A DNA stretch of 8,708 bases. Source: Thauera sp. (lineage in GTDB: Bacteria > Pseudomonadota > Gammaproteobacteria > Burkholderiales > Rhodocyclaceae). Each line of letters begins with the position of its first letter. Within the stretch, counting starts at the first letter, position 1. Position numbers and translations under genes: made by a program. This document shows, piece after piece, positions 1-5,882 of the stretch. The notes below the pieces were generated by a model that was given only the letters and a program-made list of their open reading frames with translations, was not told the origin of the DNA and did not search any database. Location: NCBI GenBank assembly GCA_023150215.1, contig JAKLLJ010000124.1, positions 1 to 8,708 of the forward strand, written 5' to 3'.

Positions 1-22
1 CAACGATCAGAATCTTTGCCAT
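1..22 (-). CDS. ntrX: NtrX response regulator, first 7 codons only (partial)
   Basis: Only the start is inside the window: on the minus strand an ATG at 22-20 opens a reading frame MAKILIV. This is a typical first beta strand of a response-regulator receiver domain. It begins 9 bases after the ntrY stop, with a weak purine-rich stretch (GAAGAAAA) just upstream. The partner of an NtrY kinase is normally NtrX, a sigma-54-dependent activator with receiver, AAA+ and Fis-type DNA-binding domains; none of those domains can be seen here. The identity therefore rests on position behind ntrY and on the seven visible residues. Confidence 0.75.
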
Positions 23-31
23 TTTTCTTCG

Positions 32-2149
32 TCATGCTTCCTTGTTTTCGGCCAGCCTCAGGCGAATGCGGACTTCCGCGCCGCCGCCTTCGCGGTTGCT
101 CAGGCGCACCTCGCCACCGTGCTCGTCGACGATCTTCTTCACCAGCGCCAGGCCAAGACCAGTGCCGCGCGATTTGGTGGTGAAGTAGGGCTCGAACGCC
201 CGCGCAAGCACCTCGGGCGGAAAGCCCGGGCCATTGTCGCGGAACAGCAGCACGACGCGCTCGCCCTCACGCCGGGTAAGCACGGTGACCTCGCCGTCAT
301 CCTGGCCGCCGAGCGCATCCTGCGCATTCTGCAACATGTTGTGGATCACCTGCCGGATCTGCGTCGGGTCACCCTGGACCAGTGGCAGGCCACTGGTGAG
401 TTCGGTGCGGATGTGTGCCGCCGTGCTTTCATACAGGTGCAGCACCTCGCGCACCAGGGCGTTGAGGTCGAGCGGCGCGAGATGGGGGGCGGGTAGGCGA
501 GCGTAGTCGCGGAAGGCGTTGACCAGGTTCTTCATTGCTTCGACCTGGTTGACGATCGTCGTGGTCGCCCGCTCAAGCATCTCGCGGCCACTGTCGTCAA
601 GGCGATCGGCAAGCTTGAAGGCGAGGCGCTCGGCCGAGAGCTGGATCGGCGTGAGCGGATTCTTGATCTCGTGTGCAAGCCGGCGCGCCACCTCGCCCCA
701 CGCCGCGGTGCGCTGTACGGCGATCAGGCTGGAGATGTCATCGAACACCACCACCAGGCCACCACCAGTGTTCGCCGGCAGGCGCGAGCCGTGGATCAAC
801 AACGTGCGCGGCGTGCTGTCGCGCACCGGCAGCTCCATCTGCTCCTGCCAGTCGCCTTCGTTGGCCGCGAAGCCCGCACGCAGCACCTCGCGCAACAAGT
901 CCTGGCGCGGCCAGTCTTCGAGCGGAATATCCTCGAAGCCGGCGAGATCGTCGTCCAGGATCTGCAGCGCGCCATGATTGGCCGCACGGAGGTGACCTTC
1001 GGCGGAGAACGCGAGCACCCCGGTCGACAGGTTGGCCAGCACCGATTCGAGATAGGCGCGCGCCGATTCGACCTCGGCGCGGCTGCGCTCGGCAGCCCCG
1101 CGTGCCTCCTGGAGCTGACGCGTCATGCGGTTGAAGGACTGGGTCAGCACGCCGAGCTCGTCGCTCGCCGGCAGCGCCTGGCGCGGACTGAAGTCGCCTT
1201 GCGCAACCGCCTGGGTGCCCTCGGCGAGAATCAGCAGCGGCTGTGCCAGCCGGCGCGCGATCACCACCGCCACCGCAAGCGCCCCCAGCAGCGCAAGCAG
1301 CAGGGTCAGGCTCAGGGTCACGGTGTAAATGCGCTTGAGCCCGCTGCGGCCAAGCGTCAGTTGCTGGTATTCACGATAGGCTTCCTGCACCGCCTCGGCA
1401 TGGCGACCGAAGGATTCCGGCACCGGCTGCAGCAGCATCAGCAGGTTCGAGTCGCCAGCCAGCGTGCGCACCGGGATCGGCATGACCACCCGGATCAGCA
1501 GGCGACCGTCGGGCTCGCTCACCACGCTCTGGAAGTGGCGGGTCTGGCGTGCCTGGCGCAACTCCACGGCGCTCGGCAACTCGGGGATCAGGGTGGCGCG
1601 CGAATCGGCCGCCGTGGCAAGCACCTGGCCGCTGGGAGAGAGGATGGTCGCGCTGCCGATACCCGCCTGTTCGCGCAGGCGATTGAGCCGGGTGGCCGCC
1701 CCCTGCCCGGCGCCTTCGAGCTCCAGCACCATGTCGTCGGCCTTCTCGCGCACCTGGCTTACCAAGTGCTCGAGGGCGTTCTGGCCGAGCGCGATGCCAC
1801 CCTCGAGCGCAGAGTCGACGCGCACGTCGAACCACGACTCGATGCTGCGCACGACGAACTGCAGCGACACGCCGTAGATCACCACGCCGGGCACCACGCC
1901 CATCAGCGCGAACATCAGCACCAGACGCAGCTTGAGTCGCGAGCCGAACTGCCCGGCGCGGTACTCGCGCCAGAGCCGGCGCAGCTGCATGCCGACCAGC
2001 GCCGCCAGGACGACCGCCATCGTGCCGTTGAGCGCGAGCAGATAGGGATAGCGGGTGGCGAACAGGGTCGTATTCGCGCTCGCGGACGTGAGCAGGAACA
2101 GCGAGATGCCTGCGAGCGCGGCGACGACGACGAGCAGCGCACGCTTCAT
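32..2149 (-). CDS. ntrY: NtrY, membrane sensor histidine kinase of the NtrYX nitrogen-response system
   Basis: The 705-residue protein has the full NtrY layout. Three hydrophobic segments lie near residues 4-22, 35-56 and 75-97, then a long extracytoplasmic region (about 98-275) and a fourth segment at 276-298. A HAMP linker (about 298-350) and a PAS-like domain (about 363-475) follow. The kinase core has the H-box LAHEIKNPLTPI (491-502, phospho-acceptor His493), N-box HNMLQNAQDA (603-612), DNGPG (638-642), FEPYFTTK (652-659) and GTGLGLAL (662-669), so it looks active. In this family the kinase phosphorylates NtrX in response to nitrogen or redox state; the signal here is unknown. I chose the ATG at 2149 because it forms an ATGA overlap with the upstream gene and starts the first membrane helix. 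An in-frame start 14 codons upstream would add a non-hydrophobic tail and run further into the neighbour. ntrX follows after 9 bases. Confidence 0.95.
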   Translation of the reverse strand: MKRALLVVVAALAGISLFLLTSASANTTLFATRYPYLLALNGTMAVVLAALVGMQLRRLWREYRAGQFGSRLKLRLVLMFALMGVVPGVVIYGVSLQFVVRSIESWFDVRVDSALEGGIALGQNALEHLVSQVREKADDMVLELEGAGQGAATRLNRLREQAGIGSATILSPSGQVLATAADSRATLIPELPSAVELRQARQTRHFQSVVSEPDGRLLIRVVMPIPVRTLAGDSNLLMLLQPVPESFGRHAEAVQEAYREYQQLTLGRSGLKRIYTVTLSLTLLLALLGALAVAVVIARRLAQPLLILAEGTQAVAQGDFSPRQALPASDELGVLTQSFNRMTRQLQEARGAAERSRAEVESARAYLESVLANLSTGVLAFSAEGHLRAANHGALQILDDDLAGFEDIPLEDWPRQDLLREVLRAGFAANEGDWQEQMELPVRDSTPRTLLIHGSRLPANTGGGLVVVFDDISSLIAVQRTAAWGEVARRLAHEIKNPLTPIQLSAERLAFKLADRLDDSGREMLERATTTIVNQVEAMKNLVNAFRDYARLPAPHLAPLDLNALVREVLHLYESTAAHIRTELTSGLPLVQGDPTQIRQVIHNMLQNAQDALGGQDDGEVTVLTRREGERVVLLFRDNGPGFPPEVLARAFEPYFTTKSRGTGLGLALVKKIVDEHGGEVRLSNREGGGAEVRIRLRLAENKEA

Positions 2150-2700
2150 CGGGACCCCGGCACTCCAGGCAGGAAGGTCCACCGCGCCCATTCGGTACCG
2201 AGGTTCCAGTCGCTGCTGCCGATTGCGGTCACCTGGAAAGGCTTGGGCAATTGCGAGGTATCGAGGCGGAAGCGCAGCGCAACCTCATGCGACACCCCTG
2301 CTTCGAGCACACCAGGCTCGGCCACCAGCCAGTTGCGCACCCGCTGCATGGTGCGCACGGCATCCTCCAGCACGTCGAAACTCTGATGGAGATTGCCGAC
2401 CGAGAGCCGGTAGCTGCGCGTGATGGCGTGGTAGGAGAGACGGTAATCGAGACTGCGGCGGGCCACGGTCTCGTTGAGCCAGTACCAGCGTGGGCGCTCG
2501 ATCACCACTTCAGTGGTGAAGTACAGCGAGACACCGCGCGTGACCACATCGATCAGGCGCGCATTGAGCTCGATCTCGATATCGGCATTGAGCACGTAGC
2601 CGCCGTCACCCGGGACGATTTCTGCACTGCGGATCTCGCTTTCCGCGTGTGCGAAGGAAGCACACAGCGCGAACAGCACGAGCGCGACGAAACGCAGCAT
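2146..2700 (-). CDS. Exported DUF4390-family protein of unknown function
   Basis: The 184-residue protein begins with a signal peptide: MLRF, a hydrophobic stretch (VALVLFALCASF), then a likely AHA|ES cleavage site near residue 19. The mature part is about 165 residues, with no further membrane segment or catalytic motif that I recognise. The C-terminal stretch around QLPKPFQVTAIGSSDWNLG is what I recall as typical of DUF4390, a family found in betaproteobacteria between rsmB and ntrY. The start at 2700 was preferred over in-frame starts at 2832 and 2742 because it opens directly on the signal peptide and lies 4 bases after the rsmB stop. A weak GAGCGA precedes it. Its stop overlaps the ntrY start as ATGA, so the two are probably translationally coupled. 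Its product should be in the periplasm, where NtrY has its large sensory region. A role in NtrY sensing is inference only. Confidence 0.85.
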   Translation of the reverse strand: MLRFVALVLFALCASFAHAESEIRSAEIVPGDGGYVLNADIEIELNARLIDVVTRGVSLYFTTEVVIERPRWYWLNETVARRSLDYRLSYHAITRSYRLSVGNLHQSFDVLEDAVRTMQRVRNWLVAEPGVLEAGVSHEVALRFRLDTSQLPKPFQVTAIGSSDWNLGTEWARWTFLPGVPGSR

Positions 2701-2704
2701 TCGC

Positions 2705-4066
2705 TCAGGGACGCTTGCGAAGAAGCGCGTAATAGAAGCCGTCATGTTCGGCACAAGGCAGGAGCTGCAGATCGGGGTGGCCGTGGATGGCGAGGCGTTC
2801 CGCATCCGCGTGACGAAGAAGGAAGGCGGCAAGCTGTGCCGCGTTTTCCTCGCGAAAGACCGAGCAGGTCACGTAAAGCATTGTGCCACCCTGCGCCAGC
2901 GTGCGCCAAAGCGCGTCCACGATTGCGGCCTGGGCGGCCGCGAACTGCGCGATGTCGGTTTCACGACGCAACCATTTGATGTCCGGGTGGCGGCGCACCA
3001 CGCCAGAGGCGGAGCACGGGACGTCGGCGAGGATGCGGTCGAAAGGGCGGCCATCCCACCACGCACCGAGGTCGCGGCAGTCGGCGACGCGCACATTGGC
3101 CCGCAGGCCGAGGCGCTGCAGGTTGCGCTCGACACGCTGGGCACGCACCGGATCGAGATCAAGAGCGAGCAAGTCGACCTCGGCACGCTCCAGGATGTGT
3201 GCGGTCTTGCCACCGGGCGCCGCACAGGCATCGAGCACACGCTCGCCCGCCTGCGCATCGAGCAGTTGTGCCGCCCACTGTGCGCCAGCGTCCTGCACCG
3301 ACAGCCGGCCTTCGGCATAGCCAGGCAGGCGGGCCACCGGCAGCGCACGCTCGAGCAGCAGCGCGCCGTTGTCGAGCCTGCGGGTCACGAGTCCCTGCTC
3401 CGCCAGCGCAGCTTCGGCATCTTCGAGCGTGGTGCGGCGCAGGTTGACCCGCAGCGCCATCGGCGGACGCTCATTGCCCGCGGCAAGCGCCTGCGCCCAG
3501 GCGTCGGCCTGCCCCACCCGCAGCCGTTCGACCCACCATGTCGGGAAGGCGTGACGGGCAGCCGGATCGGCGTCGATCCAGGCTTGCCATTGCCCCTGCT
3601 GGCGCAGGGCGTTGCGCAGCACGCCATTGACCAGGCTGCGCAGCCCAGGCATCGATTCAGCGGCTGCGGTGACAGCCTGATCAACCACGGTATGGGCCTG
3701 CTCCGGGCGCTGGTGCAAGCGGCTCAGCGCCACCAGCAGCAAGGCACGGACCTGCAGTGGCGGGGCGCTCTGCAACAGACGATCGAGGATCGCATCACCC
3801 CGCGCGTAGTCGCGCAAGGCACGCCAGGCGAGATCGCGTACCGCGCCACGCGTCCCCTCCGCCCATTGCGAATGCTTGACCTGCATGCGCTCGAAGGCGT
3901 CGGTAAGATTGCCGCCCTCGAGCACGGTCACCACCAATTCGGCGGCGCGCGCGAGCGCAAAGGCCAGGCTGTCGGGTGCGAGCGCGGCAGGGCGCGCGGT
4001 CCGGGCGCGCGGCGCATTCGTGGACGGGAGCGCCGTCCCACGGTCGTTTCGGTGGGCTGGATTCAA
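2705..4066 (-). CDS. rsmB: RsmB, 16S rRNA (cytosine-C5)-methyltransferase
   Basis: RsmB methylates C967 (E. coli numbering) of 16S rRNA with S-adenosylmethionine. From a TTG start the protein has 453 residues, close to the usual 430-450. The N-terminal part (about 33-155) is the NusB-like RNA-binding domain, ending in GLRSLVNGVLRN. The methyltransferase domain shows the SAM-binding motif VLDACAAPGGKT (277-288), the acidic end of the next strand ALDLD (301-305), motif IV ADVPCSASG (347-355, Cys351) and motif VI TCSVF (400-404). Cys401 is the expected nucleophile and Cys351 the residue that releases the product. The start is uncertain: there is no in-frame ATG before residue 61 (3886), which lies inside the NusB-like domain. 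TTG at 4066 is the only start codon after the speE stop that keeps the whole domain plus a short tail. No good ribosome binding site precedes it. The gene is 37 bases behind speE and 4 bases before the DUF4390 gene. Confidence 0.92.
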   Translation of the reverse strand: MNPAHRNDRGTALPSTNAPRARTARPAALAPDSLAFALARAAELVVTVLEGGNLTDAFERMQVKHSQWAEGTRGAVRDLAWRALRDYARGDAILDRLLQSAPPLQVRALLLVALSRLHQRPEQAHTVVDQAVTAAAESMPGLRSLVNGVLRNALRQQGQWQAWIDADPAARHAFPTWWVERLRVGQADAWAQALAAGNERPPMALRVNLRRTTLEDAEAALAEQGLVTRRLDNGALLLERALPVARLPGYAEGRLSVQDAGAQWAAQLLDAQAGERVLDACAAPGGKTAHILERAEVDLLALDLDPVRAQRVERNLQRLGLRANVRVADCRDLGAWWDGRPFDRILADVPCSASGVVRRHPDIKWLRRETDIAQFAAAQAAIVDALWRTLAQGGTMLYVTCSVFREENAAQLAAFLLRHADAERLAIHGHPDLQLLPCAEHDGFYYALLRKRP

Positions 4067-4103
4067 GATCGGAGGAGAGCTGCAGAAAGGCGCGCCAAAA
4101 GCT

Positions 4104-4988
4104 TCAGGCCAGCAGCGCGCGCAGGTGATTGGGCAGGGCGAACTGCGCACAGTGTACCGCACCGTTGAAGTGCTGCAGGCGTTCGATTCCACGCTCCGCA
4201 AGGCGGTGGTCGACCGCGTCCGCGGTGAGCGCCTGCGGATCGAGCGCATCGGAGGCACACGCCATTCCCCACAGGCCACCGTAGAGCGGAACGTGGACAA
4301 AATACGGCCGCACACACGCGTACTCCTGGCGCAGGCGCGAGACGAGCTCACGCACGCGCTCGGGCTGAAAGAAGGGCGAACCGAGTTGCAGCACGATCGC
4401 CCCACCCTCGGTGAGCAAGGCTTTGCAAGCGGCGAAGAAAGCCTGCGTATGGAGCGCCGCGGCAGGACCGGCCGGATCGGTCAGGTCGAACACGATCAGA
4501 TCGAAGCGAGCCCCTGCCGCGGGCCCGTGTTCGCCGACGTACGCCAAGCCGTCACCGATATGGATGTCGACGCGCGGATCGTCGAGCGCGCCGTGATGCA
4601 CTCCGGCAAGATAGCGGCGCGAAAGCTCGATCACCTTTGCGTCGAGTTCGGCAATCACGATGAGCTCGATCGTGGGGTACTTGAGCAGCTCCTCGGCTGA
4701 CCCACCATCTCCCCCGCCGATGATCAAGGCGCGGCGCAGGCCTGCATGGGCGATTCCGGGGACGTGAATCAGATTCTCATGGCACAGGAACTCGTCACCC
4801 TCGGACGCCATGAAGCAGCCGTCGAGACGATACAGGCGCCCGAAGCGCGGGGTCTCCCACACCTCATAGGACTGCCAGCGCGATCGACCCGCCTCGAGCA
4901 GTCGCCCACCGGTCAGGAAGTACCCCGCATCCTTGCTGAGCAACTCGGCGAGGACGCCCTCCGGGAATCCCGACACTCGATCATTCAT
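4104..4988 (-). CDS. speE: Polyamine aminopropyltransferase (spermidine synthase family)
   Basis: Family members transfer the aminopropyl group of decarboxylated SAM to putrescine or a related amine. The 294-residue protein has the Rossmann motif ALIIGGGDGG (87-96), an acidic residue at the end of the next strand (Glu114 in AELD), GDG (145-147) and DLTDPAGP (168-175), whose Asp168 and Asp171 match the catalytic loop. PLYGG (234-238) keeps a C-terminal active-site tyrosine. Several substrate-side positions differ from well-studied enzymes: LDGCFM where LDGVVQ is usual, EFLCHEN where EFxYHEM is usual, and AAALH where xESLF is usual. The N-terminus is also divergent. Acceptor specificity is therefore uncertain, and no speD (SAM decarboxylase) is adjacent. 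The start at 4988 has GGGGGA seven bases upstream. A parS site lies 26-41 bases upstream. The 37-base gap to rsmB shows no clear terminator, so the two may be co-transcribed. Confidence 0.82.
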   Translation of the reverse strand: MNDRVSGFPEGVLAELLSKDAGYFLTGGRLLEAGRSRWQSYEVWETPRFGRLYRLDGCFMASEGDEFLCHENLIHVPGIAHAGLRRALIIGGGDGGSAEELLKYPTIELIVIAELDAKVIELSRRYLAGVHHGALDDPRVDIHIGDGLAYVGEHGPAAGARFDLIVFDLTDPAGPAAALHTQAFFAACKALLTEGGAIVLQLGSPFFQPERVRELVSRLRQEYACVRPYFVHVPLYGGLWGMACASDALDPQALTADAVDHRLAERGIERLQHFNGAVHCAQFALPNHLRALLA

Positions 4989-4995
4989 GGTTCAT

Positions 4996-5000
4996 CCCCC
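4996..5000 (-). promoter_or_regulatory. Probable ribosome binding site of speE
   Basis: The minus strand reads GGGGG followed by ATGAACC and the speE ATG, a spacing of seven bases. A second, better Shine-Dalgarno match, GGGAGG at 5011-5006, lies further upstream at a distance that suits the ATG at 4995-4993 rather than the speE start. The GGGGG site supports 4988 as the start of speE. Confidence 0.5.
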
Positions 5001-5013
5001 TGACGCCTCCCGA

Positions 5014-5029
5014 TGTTCCACGTGAAACA
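5014..5029. promoter_or_regulatory. parS: parS site, ParB-binding partition sequence (copy 1)
   Basis: The 16 bases TGTTCCACGTGAAACA match the bacterial chromosomal parS consensus (TGTTnCACGTGAAACA) perfectly and equal the form known from Bacillus subtilis. The sequence is a near-perfect palindrome around CACGTG with one mismatched pair. In the cell ParB loads here, spreads and works with ParA and SMC/condensin to segregate the origin region. The site lies between the permease stop (8 bases away) and speE, at -26 to -41 from the speE start codon, so it may overlap any speE promoter or leader. The parA/parB genes are outside the window. Confidence 0.9.
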
Positions 5030-5036
5030 TCGGCCT

Positions 5037-5807
5037 TCAACGGAGGAAGGTGTCGTAAGTAAGGCGCACGATCAACACCGTCACCACCGCAAGGAACATC
5101 TTTCGCACGAAGCCGGTGCCATGCTTGAGCGCCATGCGAGACCCGAGGACCGACCCCGACAGGTTGCATATCGCCATCACCGCGGCCAGCTTCCACATCA
5201 ACTCCACGTTACCGACAAAAAACGAAATCGCGGCAAGATTGGTCGCAACGTTGAGAATCTTGGCGGATACTGAAGCACGCAGAAAGTCCATGCCCAGCAA
5301 CCGGATGAACAGGAAGATCAGAAAGCTGCCGGTGCCGGGGCCGAAGAAGCCGTCGTAAAAGCCGATCACGCCACCGACACCAACGGCAATGGCGAACGAG
5401 CGCCGGCCGTGCGCCGGTTCCTGCGAAACCGCACCGAGATCCTTGCGCAGAAAAGTGTAGACCGCCACCAGCACGAGCAGCGCCAGGATCAACGGCCGCA
5501 AGATCGCAGGGTCCAGATACGCCACCGCCTTCGCGCCGTACCAGGATCCGATCAGCGCCGCGACCGCCCCCGGTCCGACCACCCGCCAGGGAATCTCGAC
5601 GCGCTGACTGTATTGCACCGCCGCACTGGTGGTACCAACGATGCTGGCGAGCTTGTTGGTACCGAACAGCGTGGCCGGCGCGGTTGCAGGAAAGGCGGCG
5701 AACAGGGCCGGCAGCTGGATCAAGCCCCCACCACCGACGATGGAATCGACGAAGCCCGCAAACAATGCAGCCAGGCCAAGCGCAATGAAAAGAAATTCGG
5801 TGTCCAT
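5037..5807 (-). CDS. TauE/SafE (TSUP) family membrane permease, YfcA-like
   Basis: The 256-residue protein is almost wholly hydrophobic, with about eight membrane segments in two similar halves, as expected of the TSUP family. The first half carries DSIVGGGGLIQLPAL (21-35) followed by GTNKLAS (49-55). The second half repeats the pattern as GFYDGFFGPGTGSFL (149-163) followed by AKILNVATN (182-190). These paired glycine-rich re-entrant motifs are the family signature. TSUP proteins move sulfite, sulfonates, sulfoacetate or other small organic anions across the inner membrane; nothing here identifies the substrate. Length and both termini look complete. The ATG at 5807 is the natural start, but its only Shine-Dalgarno-like element is GGAA (5819-5816), which is part of the adjacent parS site. 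The gene sits alone between mnmE and speE, flanked by the two parS copies. Confidence 0.88.
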   Translation of the reverse strand: MDTEFLFIALGLAALFAGFVDSIVGGGGLIQLPALFAAFPATAPATLFGTNKLASIVGTTSAAVQYSQRVEIPWRVVGPGAVAALIGSWYGAKAVAYLDPAILRPLILALLVLVAVYTFLRKDLGAVSQEPAHGRRSFAIAVGVGGVIGFYDGFFGPGTGSFLIFLFIRLLGMDFLRASVSAKILNVATNLAAISFFVGNVELMWKLAAVMAICNLSGSVLGSRMALKHGTGFVRKMFLAVVTVLIVRLTYDTFLR

Positions 5808-5813
5808 GAGCGT

Positions 5814-5829
5814 TGTTCCACGTGAAACA
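5814..5829. promoter_or_regulatory. parS: parS site, ParB-binding partition sequence (copy 2)
   Basis: This is the same 16-base sequence, TGTTCCACGTGAAACA, in the same orientation as copy 1 and exactly 800 bases away. It is a perfect match to the chromosomal parS consensus. It occupies positions -7 to -22 upstream of the permease start codon, so it lies within the leader and overlaps the likely ribosome binding site. Two perfect copies so close together make chance occurrence very unlikely and agree with an origin-proximal locus next to yidC-mnmE. Confidence 0.9.
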
Positions 5830-5853
5830 GGGCAGCTGTGAGGGCCGCCCTGT
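5827..5853 (-). terminator. Inverted repeat after mnmE, possible weak terminator
   Basis: Arms ACAGGGC (5827-5833) and GCCCTGT (5847-5853) form a 7-base perfect stem with a 13-base loop, about 30 bases behind the mnmE stop. On the minus strand the stem runs into TTTC, which is a very short T-run, so this would be a poor intrinsic terminator. The arm shares three bases with parS copy 2. The rest of the 75-base gap (5808-5882) holds no promoter that I can recognise. Confidence 0.3.
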
Positions 5854-5882
5854 CGAGTGTCCCGCCTCCGCGCAGGCGATCG

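Noticed and set aside
2150..2191. Longer N-terminus for NtrY starting at 2191
   Set aside because: The 14 added residues are not hydrophobic, and the ATG at 2149 has the typical ATGA coupling with the upstream stop.
671..2386. 571-codon open frame on the plus strand
   Set aside because: It is antisense to ntrY and the DUF4390 gene, has low-complexity composition rich in His, Gln and Arg, matches no family I recognise, and is typical of GC-rich shadow frames.
2701..2832. Longer N-terminus for the DUF4390 protein starting at 2832 or 2742
   Set aside because: The extension overlaps the end of rsmB, would put 14-44 residues before the signal peptide, and is not needed.
2868..2878. TCACGTAAAGC, a partial parS-like half-site inside rsmB
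   Set aside because: It lacks the central CACGTG and the second half of the palindrome, so it is coding sequence only.
4067..4103. GGCGCGCC palindrome with flanking T and A runs between speE and rsmB
   Set aside because: The palindrome has no loop and no T-run after a stable stem on the minus strand, so it does not qualify as a terminator.
2744..4168. 474-codon open frame on the plus strand
   Set aside because: It is antisense to rsmB, whose methyltransferase motifs are intact; the plus-strand product shows no domain.
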